Assembly: GCA_947629395.1 (NCBI GenBank) | Contig: CANRDQ010000048.1 | Location: 1 to 7,007, forward strand | DNA from: an uncultured Bacilli bacterium | GTDB lineage: Bacteria > Bacillota_I > Bacilli_A > RF39 > UBA660 | DNA length: 7,007 nucleotides | Direction: 5' to 3' | Part shown: piece after piece, positions 1 to 7,007 of the stretch | Layout of the letters: every line of letters begins with the position of its first letter | Position numbering within the stretch: position 1 is the stretch's first letter | The notes under the pieces: model-generated | The model's input: the letters and a program-made list of their open reading frames with translations, nothing else | What the model was told of the DNA's origin: nothing | Databases searched by the model: none | Position numbers and translations under genes: made by a program

Positions 1-842
<842 letters not shown>

Positions 843-851
843 TTAACATAA

Positions 852-923
852 AAAAACTTTATTATGTAGTTTCTATTTTTTAATATTTTCTTATTATTAA
901 TAGATTCTACTAATAAAGTTTTT
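852..923. terminator. Inverted repeat between convergent genes, probable bidirectional terminator
   Basis: The left arm at 852-869 (AAAAACTTTATTATGTAG) pairs with the right arm at 907-923 (CTACTAATAAAGTTTTT), with one bulged base and an AT-rich loop of about 37 nt. Each side ends in a T run when read outward. The right arm overlaps the stop codon (922-924) of the restored ThDP-enzyme frame. The stem is AT-rich and the loop long, so strength is uncertain, but its place between two convergent 3' ends fits a shared terminator. Confidence 0.5.
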
Positions 924-2630
924 ATATTTTTAATAATTCATCTAATAAATCATTTGGTAGACAAGGAACTTGATTGTACATTTCTGTTCCAAAAGAAGTT
1001 TTTGGATATGCTTTAGTTCCAACTGGTAATTTAATCTCTATTACCGTAGGTTTATTTTTATCATAACTAGTTAGTAAGTTCTTAAATTCATCTATAGAGT
1101 TTACTTGATAAGAATTAATTCCATAAGCCTCTGCTATATTCTTAAAGTTTGGAGCAGAATATCCACCTTCACTACATGAACCATAGAATTTTCTATCAAA
1201 CCTAAAGAATCATTATTAAAAACAAATACAGTTATTGGTAAGTTTTCAGTTTTTAATAGTTGTAATTCTTGAATATTCATTTGTAAACCACCATCGCCTG
1301 TAATTACATAAGTTGTTTCTTTTTTATGGGCAATACAACCGCCTATTGAAGCTGGTAGAGAAAATCCCATTGCTCCTAGACCACCAGAGAAAATTATTTT
1401 TTGATTTTTTCTAATTTTTATGGAATGAGCAGCCCATACTTGATTTTGACCTACATCAACAAAAATATTACTATTATCACTCGTGATATCATTAATTAAA
1501 TTAACATATCTATTTGGTAACCATTCTGGGATATCATCATCTATATTTTTTAATTTTTCTTTGATAGAAGAACATTTATTTAACCATTCTTGTTTTTCGG
1601 AAATTACTTTATTAGAAAGTATATTATTCATTTCCTTAATAACTTCATTAACATCAACATTATAAACTATGTCATCATGAACAGGTAATTTTAATTCTTC
1701 TGGATCTATTTCTACTCTTATAATTTTAGCTTGTGGATTAAATTTTTCTTTTTTAAGTCCGATTGTTCGACCATTCATTCTACATCCTAAAGAAATGATA
1801 AAGTCAGCTTTTTGGCAACCTATCATATTGGAATATCTGTTCCCATAAGCAGTTCCCATAAAACCAAAATTATATGGAGAGTTATCCTCTAAAAAACTTT
1901 TCCCTAACATTGAATAAACTACAGGTATTTTTAAATTATTTACTAATTTTCTAACTTCTTCTATTGATTGTTGAGTTTGACTAATTCCATTTCCTAACAT
2001 TAATAATGGTTGTTTATGATTTTCTATTTGTTCTAAAATATCTTCACTTATTTTCTTATAATCAACAGCCGTCTTTATCGGAGTTTGAAAGTGTTTTACA
2101 TTATTAATGTCTATTTCACATCTTTGAATGTTCATAGGTAAGTCTATAAGTACAGGTCCTTTTCTTCCATCTTGCATTATATATAGTGCTTTTTCTAACT
2201 CATAAACTATATCTTGTTCATTTTCTATTTTGACAGCATATTTTGTTATGGGTTTGGCAATACTTACTATATCACTTTCTTGAAAACCTTGTTGTCTGAT
2301 TGTATTAACAGGAGTATATTCATAGGTATTCAATTGCCCCGTAATGAATAAAACAGGAACACTATCATAGTAAGCATCTGCAATACCTGTTATTAGGTTT
2401 GTCGCCCCAGGACCACTAGTAGAATAAGCACAAGCTATACCACCTGTTGATTTAGCATAACCTACAGCTTCGAAAGCTGCTCCTTGTTCGTTGTAGCACA
2501 CATGATTTTTAACGTTATTATTTTTACCAATTGAATCTACAAGATGTGCTACCATGGTACCTTGATAACCAAAAAAATCATTAATACCTTTTTCATTTAA
2601 AAAACTAACTATATAATCACTAACTTTCAT
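922..2630 (-). pseudogene. Acetolactate-synthase-like ThDP-dependent enzyme, frameshifted near the C-terminus
   Basis: Start is ATG at 2630, with GGAGG at 2636-2640. The continuous frame gives 498 residues ending at a TAG (1134-1136). It carries the three-domain layout of the acetolactate synthase / benzoylformate decarboxylase family: catalytic Glu48 in CYNEQGA, a central domain around 190-345, and the ThDP/Mg motif GDGG (445-448) with the paired Asn 472-473. After Ile479 (codon 1196-1194) family similarity ends (ENSMVHVV...). It resumes in another frame from about 1197: DRKFYGSCSEGGYSAPNF, then KNIAEAYGI and a natural C-terminus ending LLDELLKI with stop TAA at 922-924. The whole span is 1709 nt, one short of a multiple of three. 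The ALS-like C-terminal domain is therefore split. The enzyme would bind ThDP and join or decarboxylate 2-oxo acids; its substrate is unknown. It is the last gene of a three-gene operon. A sequencing error is the alternative to real inactivation. Confidence 0.85.
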
Positions 2631-2639
2631 TTCTACCTC

Positions 2640-3374
2640 CTAAAAATAATCATAACCACCATTTATATCGATACTGGCACCATTAATATATTGATTATTT
2701 ATAATTTCCATACAGATACTTGCTACTTCTTGAGGTGTTCCAAACCTATGTAAAGCTATCTTCTTGTTAATTCTTTCATAACTTTCTACAGGTCTACCAT
2801 TATGATATGGAGTTTCAATAAAACCAGGACATATACAATTTACTGTAACTTTGTCTTCACAGAAATATTTAACTAGAGCCTTAGTAAGTGCAATAACTCC
2901 AGCTTTTGACACATTATATACAAGTGAAGTACTATGAGGATATTTTCCCATAACTGAACTTAATAAAATAATTCTACCCTCTTTATCTTTCTTTAATAAA
3001 TCACTTAAACCTTGAATTATATAAAAAGGACAATTTAAATTTACATTCATAGAATTTTCCCAAGCATATTGATCTATGTTACCAAATTCACTTTTATCTA
3101 CAATTCCACAATTTAATACTAAAACATTTACCTTATCAGTAATATTTTTTATTTTTTCAACAAATTCTAAGGCATTATCATAAGTATTTAAACTTAATTT
3201 TATACAACTAATTTGATCTTTGTACTTAGCATTTTCTTCTAAGAATTTATTATAAGCAATATCATCAGTAGAATAGTTTATAATTACATGATAACCATTT
3301 TTTAATAAGGTATTAGCTATTTCTTTTCCTATTCCTTTGGTTGAACCTGTTACTACTGCATACTTTTCACTCAT
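2640..3374 (-). CDS. Short-chain dehydrogenase/reductase (FabG-like SDR)
   Basis: This is a 244-residue classical SDR. It has the cofactor loop TGSTKGIG (9-16), the structural motif LNCG (87-90, in place of the usual NNAG), Asn110/Asn112 in MNVNL, the active-site Ser in ILLSS (139-140), the catalytic pair Tyr153 and Lys157 in YNVSK, and the CPGFIETP segment (182-189). It ends in the usual NGGYDYF-type tail, so it is full length. It should reduce a keto group or oxidise an alcohol with NAD(P)H in the cytoplasm. The ATG sits inside an ATGA overlap with the upstream cytidylyltransferase gene, with GGAGG 7 nt upstream, which suggests translational coupling. The downstream ThDP-enzyme gene begins 9 nt after its stop. 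SDR substrate cannot be read from sequence. A fatty-acid role is less likely than a sugar or polyol role given the operon, but that is inference. Confidence 0.93.
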   Translation of the reverse strand: MSEKYAVVTGSTKGIGKEIANTLLKNGYHVIINYSTDDIAYNKFLEENAKYKDQISCIKLSLNTYDNALEFVEKIKNITDKVNVLVLNCGIVDKSEFGNIDQYAWENSMNVNLNCPFYIIQGLSDLLKKDKEGRIILLSSVMGKYPHSTSLVYNVSKAGVIALTKALVKYFCEDKVTVNCICPGFIETPYHNGRPVESYERINKKIALHRFGTPQEVASICMEIINNQYINGASIDINGGYDYF

Positions 3375-4639
3375 ACAATTTCCTCCATTACTTTACTTAT
3401 AAATTCGGATTCATTTTTGAATATTTTTTGATAATTATTATCTGATAAAACTGTATTTAAAAAGTCTGATAATTCATATCTAATACCCTCTTCATCATAA
3501 TCAAAACAATGTTTTCTAACTTTTTCTCTATTATAGACAGTAAATACTTCTGTTTTATACCATGGCTTTTCTACAATTACATATCCATTTGTACCAATGA
3601 TAGTAAGTTCATCATTTAGATTCATTTCTGGACTAATCTGAATAGAAGCAATACAGTTATCAAATTTAATCATAATTTTTCGGTAAGTTACTCTATTATT
3701 TTCTAAAACATCAAATTTATCTATGCTTGTATAATTTACTCCTAAAAGTTTCGCTACTGCCATTAAAGGATAAACCATAGCCTCTTTAATATTTTTTTGT
3801 TCATTACTATAAGTTATATCTATACTTTTTACGTTACCTATACTACCAGCTTTTATCATTAGGGCTAGTCTTGAAAATCCTGGACAATAAATGGTATTAA
3901 TTGCTTCAAATAAAATAAGATTATTTTGTTTAGCTAATTCATATAATTCATTTATTTGTTCTTTAGTTAAATCTGTGCTTCTTTCAAAAAGAACACTTTT
4001 TTTATTTTCTAGGGATTTTTTTAAATATTCATATTGATGATTAATTTGAGATATGTATACAGCATCAATTTTACTTAAAAATTCATCATAATTAGTTGAA
4101 TAACTTTCAAGCATATTTTCATCATAAATTTTTTTAGCTTTCTCTTCTTCTTCATTATAAGAAACTGTAAATTCTAATCCACTAACATACTTACTTTCTA
4201 AAATAATATCTTTAGATTTTCTAACGTTTCCAGCATAACCAATTCTTAAAATACCAAATTGTTCTTTTCGTAATTGTGTGCTGGAAACACCTTTTGTTCT
4301 TTCTAAATAAACTACATCACAGTATTCTTTTAAATAATCGAATTTGCCAATCCAATCTGAACCAAGAACTAATTCATCAACATCATATTTGATGATATCA
4401 TTTATTTTTTGACCCATATATTCTTCAACAATTATTTTATCTGCTAAACCTGTTCTTTTGACATTTTCAATTCTTTCACTTAAAGATTGTTTAACATTTA
4501 GTTTACCTCTGGTCTTATCATATACATCTGATGTAACTCCAACAATAAGATAATCTCCTCTTTCTTTTGCTCTTTTTATAATATTATAATGACCTGTATG
4601 AAATAAATCATAGGTACCGTATGTAATTATAGTTTTCAT
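3371..4639 (-). CDS. TagD-like cytidylyltransferase fused to a Gfo/Idh/MocA-like domain
   Basis: Of 422 residues, the first ~128 match glycerol-3-phosphate cytidylyltransferase (TagD) closely. They include GTYDLFHTGH with the nucleotide-binding HxGH (14-17), GSDWIGKFDYL (93-103, like GDDWEGKF in TagD) and ERTKGVSSTQLR (113-124, like the RTxxISTT signature). TagD enzymes are ~130 residues, so the remainder is a second domain. From 131 on it resembles Gfo/Idh/MocA oxidoreductases: IGYAGN at 133-138, AVYISQINHQYEYLKKSLE (193-211), then VLFERSTDLT in place of the usual EKP motif, and a C-terminal beta domain (GTNGYVIVEKPW, 349-360). The Gly-rich loop is short and the EKP Lys is missing. The predicted role is transfer of CMP from CTP to a phosphorylated alcohol or polyol, coupled to a redox or binding domain. 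AGGAGG lies 5 nt before the ATG. It is the first gene of the operon. The substrate is unknown. Confidence 0.88.
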   Translation of the reverse strand: MKTIITYGTYDLFHTGHYNIIKRAKERGDYLIVGVTSDVYDKTRGKLNVKQSLSERIENVKRTGLADKIIVEEYMGQKINDIIKYDVDELVLGSDWIGKFDYLKEYCDVVYLERTKGVSSTQLRKEQFGILRIGYAGNVRKSKDIILESKYVSGLEFTVSYNEEEEKAKKIYDENMLESYSTNYDEFLSKIDAVYISQINHQYEYLKKSLENKKSVLFERSTDLTKEQINELYELAKQNNLILFEAINTIYCPGFSRLALMIKAGSIGNVKSIDITYSNEQKNIKEAMVYPLMAVAKLLGVNYTSIDKFDVLENNRVTYRKIMIKFDNCIASIQISPEMNLNDELTIIGTNGYVIVEKPWYKTEVFTVYNREKVRKHCFDYDEEGIRYELSDFLNTVLSDNNYQKIFKNESEFISKVMEEIV

Positions 4640-4670
4640 TTGTACCTCCTCTAGTTTGATAAATCATTAT

Positions 4671-4699
4671 TTGACTTAGTATATAACTACATTTATCTT
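4671..4699 (+). promoter_or_regulatory. Possible divergent promoter for the cyclophilin lipoprotein gene
   Basis: TTGACT (4671-4676) and TATCTT (4694-4699) are 17 nt apart and lie 185 nt before the ATG at 4884. Other weak plus-strand options are TTGATA at 4800-4805 and an extended -10-like TGTTATGAT at 4858-4866; the last would place the start site inside the ribosome-binding site. None is decisive. The rest of 4640-4883 is AT-rich. It includes a small perfect hairpin at 4779-4796 (ATACTAT, loop GTTT) followed by the palindrome ATCAATTGAT (4795-4804), a possible operator. No small gene is evident there. Confidence 0.3.
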
Positions 4700-4706
4700 C
4701 ACTTTC

Positions 4707-4736
4707 ATTATAACATGTATAATATAAATTAGTAAA
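4707..4736 (-). promoter_or_regulatory. Probable sigma-A promoter with extended -10 for the three-gene operon
   Basis: On the minus strand a perfect TATAAT (4712-4707) is preceded by TGT, giving an extended -10 (TGTTATAAT). An 18-nt spacer separates it from TTTACT (4736-4731), a 4/6 match to TTGACA. Transcription would begin near 4700, leaving a leader of about 60 nt before the ATG at 4639. Confidence 0.6.
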
Positions 4737-4883
4737 TTTATATCGTAGATAATTTCCTACATTTCGAAGAAGTTTTAAATACTATGTTTATAGTATCAAT
4801 TGATAATTTTAAAAGTTTATTTTTATGTGAATAAGATTTAAAAAATTTAAAAGTATATGTTATGATATTAAAGGAGGTTAAAT

Positions 4884-5567
4884 ATGAAACATAAATTTAA
4901 AATAATTTTATTGATAGTTTTAATGGTTATATGTTGTGGATGTGGAAAGGAAACTAAAAAGGAAAAGTTACTTGGTATTGATTTTAATATCAAAGGTAAT
5001 ACTGCCTCTCTTGAAAAATATGAGACAGATAATCCAGTTGTAGCGATGAGAATTGAAAATTATGGGGCAATTGTTATGGAGTTATATCCAGATAAAGCTG
5101 AAAATACTGTTAACAATTTTATTTCTTTAGTAAGGTCTGGTTTTTATGACAATAATACTTTTCACCGTTTAGTTCCTGGTTTTGTTCTTCAAGGAGGAGA
5201 TCCTACTGGTACAGGAACAGGTGGTCCTGATTATACAATTAAAGGAGAATTTTCTAATAATGGATATAATCAAAATGATTTAAAACATGAACAAAAGATG
5301 ATATCTATGGCAAGAAGTCAAGATGAAGATTCTGCAGGAAGTCAATTCTTTATCGTACTTGATGATGCTGATTATTTAAATGGAGATTATGCTGCTTTTG
5401 GTAAAATCATTGATGGTTGGGATATTATCAAGGATATAGAAGATAATGAAAGTGTTGTTGATCCTCAACAAGGAACTCTAAAAAATAAATTAGTTATTAA
5501 AAAAGCTATTGTAGATACAAAGAATAAAGAATATCCTGAAGTAGAAAAAATAGCACAAAAAAAGTAG
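4884..5567 (+). CDS. Cyclophilin-type peptidyl-prolyl cis-trans isomerase, predicted lipoprotein
   Basis: The 227-residue product starts with a lipoprotein signal: MKHKFK, a hydrophobic run (7-16), then CCGC, with lipidation most likely at Cys20 (Gly at -1) or at Cys18. A polar Lys-rich linker follows. The cyclophilin domain covers about 50-212. It has the signature FHRLVPGFVLQGGDP (93-107) with catalytic Arg95, GTGTGGPDY (109-117), SQFFIVL (153-159) and YAAFGKIIDGWDII (169-182). It should catalyse Xaa-Pro isomerisation on the outer face of the membrane and help exported proteins fold. AAGGAGG at 4871-4877 precedes the ATG with 6 nt spacing. It is a single-gene unit, divergent from the cytidylyltransferase operon and ending in the strong terminator at 5559-5633. 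The loop Trp of human cyclophilin A is not seen, as is usual in bacterial short forms. Family assignment is firm; the physiological clients are unknown. Confidence 0.93.
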   Translation: MKHKFKIILLIVLMVICCGCGKETKKEKLLGIDFNIKGNTASLEKYETDNPVVAMRIENYGAIVMELYPDKAENTVNNFISLVRSGFYDNNTFHRLVPGFVLQGGDPTGTGTGGPDYTIKGEFSNNGYNQNDLKHEQKMISMARSQDEDSAGSQFFIVLDDADYLNGDYAAFGKIIDGWDIIKDIEDNESVVDPQQGTLKNKLVIKKAIVDTKNKEYPEVEKIAQKK

Positions 5568-5633
5568 GTTAACATGATATGAGCCCCGTTTCTTGGACAT
5601 AGAAACGGGGTTCAGTTCAACAACCTACTTTTT
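5559..5633. terminator. Nested bidirectional intrinsic terminator
   Basis: The inner stem GAGCCCCGTTTCT (5581-5593) pairs with AGAAACGGGGTTC (5601-5613) around the loop TGGACAT: 13 bp with one G-U pair. An outer stem AAAAAGTAGGTT (5559-5570) pairs with AACCTACTTTTT (5622-5633). The outer arms place a T run after the hairpin on both strands. The left outer arm contains the stop codon of the cyclophilin gene (5565-5567), and the right arm ends 4 nt before the stop of the convergent FIST gene. The GC-rich core stands out strongly from the AT-rich surroundings. Confidence 0.92.
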
Positions 5634-5636
5634 ATT

Positions 5637-6803
5637 TTACTCTCTTCCGAATCCTGTGAATGATAACATTAATCCACCACAGGTATTAGCACTATTTTCA
5701 TGATATCCATATTCACCAAATGTAAACATTACGATGAATGGTACTCCATTAGTAGCTTTGATTAACTGTTTATGTACTTCTGCTAAACGTTTTCCTATAG
5801 CAAGTTTTCTGGCACCACTATGTACAAGTACATACGCACCGGCATCACTAAGCATTTTTTTCTTTAAGTCTTTTACAGTTTCTCCTACTCCATCAATTAA
5901 TTCATCTGTTGTACTTTCTAATAACGTTACACAAGTTCCTTCTGCAAGATGACTTCCTATATTCATAGTATTATCAGAATTACCAATCATAGGATGACGT
6001 ACAGCGGTAATATTACCAGCCACATCTTTAATACCAAGTGGTTTTCTAATAGATGAAATTAATAAATTTGTACCACGTAAATTTTTAGGATCTTTTTTAA
6101 TCCAATCACCATAAACTTTTAAAGATAATTCTCCATCTATTTTTACTAAAGTTCTATTATTTTCTACTTTAGTAATAATTCCACGTTTTTTAGTTTCGTT
6201 ATAAGCTCCTGTATATACAGTTTCAATATCATTATCAGTATAAAAGAAAGCTACGGCAACTCCGTCTGAAAAAACTTTATCATTACAAATTATTTTCCAT
6301 TTTCCTTCTACAGTATCATCTGCGGCACTTCCTCCAAACATAGGAACACGTCCGATTACATCTTGAATTCCCATTAGGTAATCTTCTTCTTCTTTAGGAC
6401 TAGCAATCATATAAAAATAATCTGGGGCTTTAGTAGTACCGGCATTTTTTACTGCTTCTATTGCAACTTTTCTTCCAATTTTTCTAGCATCACGTCCTGC
6501 TTCGTGACAAGCAACACCGACCATTAAATCTTTATCATCTAAAGCCATCATTCCTGAAAAACCATGAGGAGATGCAACAATTCCTTCAGGAACAATAATA
6601 GCTCCACTACTAGTACATCCAATTATAGGCATATCAGTTACGGATTTTACCCCTTTAACAACTTCTTTTATATTTGATAAAACAGAGGTATAAAGGAATC
6701 CAATTTTATTGTTTTTCATTCCTCTACATGCAAGTTTAGCAGTAACAGTTCCGCTAGTCATACTATTGGCATCCATACTATATCCTACTTTTGATTTTAG
6801 CAT
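5637..6803 (-). CDS. FIST-domain protein (FIST_N + FIST_C), probable ligand sensor
   Basis: The likely product has 388 residues starting at ATG 6803 (MLKSKVGYSMD). An upstream GTG at 6839 is also in frame, but AAGGAG (6819-6814) sits before the ATG and inside that extension, so the ATG is preferred. The N-terminal half has the FIST_N features IIGCTSSGAI (60-69) and FGGSAADD (156-163), followed by a strand-rich WKIICNDKVFSDGVAVAFF segment. The C-terminal half has FIST_C features, with SGARKLAIGKR (329-339) and FTFGEYGYHENSANTCGG (360-377). FIST domains are thought to bind small ligands such as amino acids and usually feed a signalling output. Here there is no output domain, signal peptide or membrane segment, so it would be a stand-alone cytoplasmic protein. 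It is monocistronic, with its own promoter and a terminator shared with the cyclophilin gene. Function beyond ligand binding is unknown. Confidence 0.85.
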   Translation of the reverse strand: MLKSKVGYSMDANSMTSGTVTAKLACRGMKNNKIGFLYTSVLSNIKEVVKGVKSVTDMPIIGCTSSGAIIVPEGIVASPHGFSGMMALDDKDLMVGVACHEAGRDARKIGRKVAIEAVKNAGTTKAPDYFYMIASPKEEEDYLMGIQDVIGRVPMFGGSAADDTVEGKWKIICNDKVFSDGVAVAFFYTDNDIETVYTGAYNETKKRGIITKVENNRTLVKIDGELSLKVYGDWIKKDPKNLRGTNLLISSIRKPLGIKDVAGNITAVRHPMIGNSDNTMNIGSHLAEGTCVTLLESTTDELIDGVGETVKDLKKKMLSDAGAYVLVHSGARKLAIGKRLAEVHKQLIKATNGVPFIVMFTFGEYGYHENSANTCGGLMLSFTGFGRE

Positions 6804-6813
6804 ATTATTCACA

Positions 6814-6819
6814 CTCCTT
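6814..6819 (-). promoter_or_regulatory. Ribosome-binding site that decides the FIST gene start
   Basis: AAGGAG on the minus strand lies 10 nt before the ATG at 6803-6801. It is the only good Shine-Dalgarno near the 5' end, and it falls downstream of the longer GTG start at 6839, which argues against that longer form. Confidence 0.75.
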
Positions 6820-6860
6820 ATTTTTCTATATGCACACACTTACAACCCACCATTATATTC

Positions 6861-6866
6861 ATTATA
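6861..6866 (-). promoter_or_regulatory. Extended -10 promoter element for the FIST gene
   Basis: The minus strand reads TGTTATAATG, a perfect TATAAT with the TG extension, about 58 nt before the ATG. No good -35 is visible at 17 nt (CTGGAA at 6889-6884), as is common with extended -10 promoters. A second TATAAT at 6857-6852 with TTCAAA (6879-6874) at 16 nt is an overlapping alternative. Confidence 0.5.
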
Positions 6867-6904
6867 ACATTAATTTGAATTTTTTCCAGCATTTTCGACA
6901 AAAA

Positions 6905-6934
6905 GAAAACATTAAAATTAAATTTAATGTTTTC
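6905..6934 (-). terminator. AT-rich hairpin with T run, probable terminator of a gene entering from the right
   Basis: GAAAACATTAAA (6905-6916) and TTTAATGTTTTC (6923-6934) form a perfect 12-bp stem with a 6-nt loop. Read on the minus strand the stem is followed directly by TTTTT (6904-6900), while the plus-strand exit has no T run. It lies upstream of the FIST promoter, so it would end a minus-strand transcript arriving from beyond the window. Confidence 0.6.
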
Positions 6935-6960
6935 GTAAAGTGAAAAGTTAAATTCCACTT

Positions 6961-7005
6961 TCAGTGTATTTGTATAGAATTTAGTCTTACAGTAAATTCC
7001 AGTTT
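6961..7005 (-). other. Possible last 14 codons of a minus-strand gene outside the window
   Basis: One minus-strand frame is open from the window edge for 14 codons (KLEFTVRLNSIQIH) and stops at TGA (6963-6961), 26 nt before the terminator hairpin at 6934-6905. The placement fits a gene tail, but the stretch is too short to judge, and the other two frames stop almost at once by chance. The same stretch contains AT-rich near-repeats (AGTTAAATTCCACTTT at 6947-6962 and AGTAAATTCCAGTTTA at 6991-7006), so it may be non-coding. Confidence 0.2.
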
Positions 7006-7007
7006 AA

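Noticed and set aside
1483..1665. Plus-strand open frame of 60 codons
   Set aside because: It lies wholly antisense to the ThDP-enzyme gene, whose family motifs are on the other strand.
922..2630. Branched-chain amino acid acetolactate synthase (ilvB)
   Set aside because: There is no regulatory subunit or other ilv gene. The operon partners are a cytidylyltransferase fusion and an SDR, which argue for a specialised role.
922..4639. Phosphonate biosynthesis cassette (decarboxylase, reductase, cytidylyltransferase)
   Set aside because: No phosphoenolpyruvate mutase is present, and the ThDP enzyme is of full-length acetolactate-synthase type rather than the shorter phosphonopyruvate decarboxylase.
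5734..5952. Plus-strand open frame of 72 codons
   Set aside because: It is antisense to the FIST gene, has no ribosome-binding site and resembles no family.
6804..6839. Longer FIST protein starting at GTG 6839
   Set aside because: The extension would contain the AAGGAG site that serves the ATG at 6803, and no Shine-Dalgarno is seen before the GTG.

Overview
This AT-rich window most resembles a low-GC Firmicute. Shine-Dalgarno sites are strong AGGAGG-type, -10 boxes are AT-rich, there is a cell-surface lipoprotein, and there is a Gly-X-Thr collagen-like protein. Tryptophan is encoded by TGG and one gene stops at TGA, so the standard bacterial code applies and a Mycoplasma-type code can be set aside. 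The species cannot be named from the sequence.

Layout. Positions 1-813 (+) hold the 3' end of a collagen-like surface protein made of Gly-X-Thr triplets, with a long internal duplication and a 27-bp tandem repeat. A hairpin at about 852-923 separates it from a convergent three-gene operon on the minus strand (4639 down to 922). The operon's promoter-proximal gene is a TagD-like cytidylyltransferase fused to a Gfo/Idh/MocA-like domain. It overlaps by 4 nt a short-chain dehydrogenase/reductase, which is followed after 9 nt by an acetolactate-synthase-like thiamine-diphosphate (ThDP) enzyme. That last gene is broken: its final ~90 codons continue in another frame, so it is called a pseudogene (or a gene with a sequencing error). 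A divergent promoter region (4640-4883) leads on the plus strand to a cyclophilin-type peptidyl-prolyl isomerase lipoprotein (4884-5567). This gene shares a very strong nested bidirectional terminator with a convergent FIST-domain sensor-like protein on the minus strand (6803 down to 5637). The last ~100 bases hold a minus-strand terminator hairpin and perhaps the last codons of a gene outside the window.

How the genes may work together. The minus-strand trio looks like a compact nucleotide-activation cassette: CTP-dependent activation of a small phosphorylated alcohol or polyol, with a ketoreductase and a carbon-carbon ligating or decarboxylating ThDP enzyme supplying or modifying the carbon skeleton. 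This suggests a CDP-linked precursor for a surface glycopolymer or protein glycan. The product cannot be read from sequence, and the ThDP enzyme appears disabled here. The Thr-rich collagen-like stalk next door is the sort of protein known to be glycosylated in Bacillus exosporia, but a link is only an inference. The cyclophilin lipoprotein and FIST protein look like unrelated neighbours.
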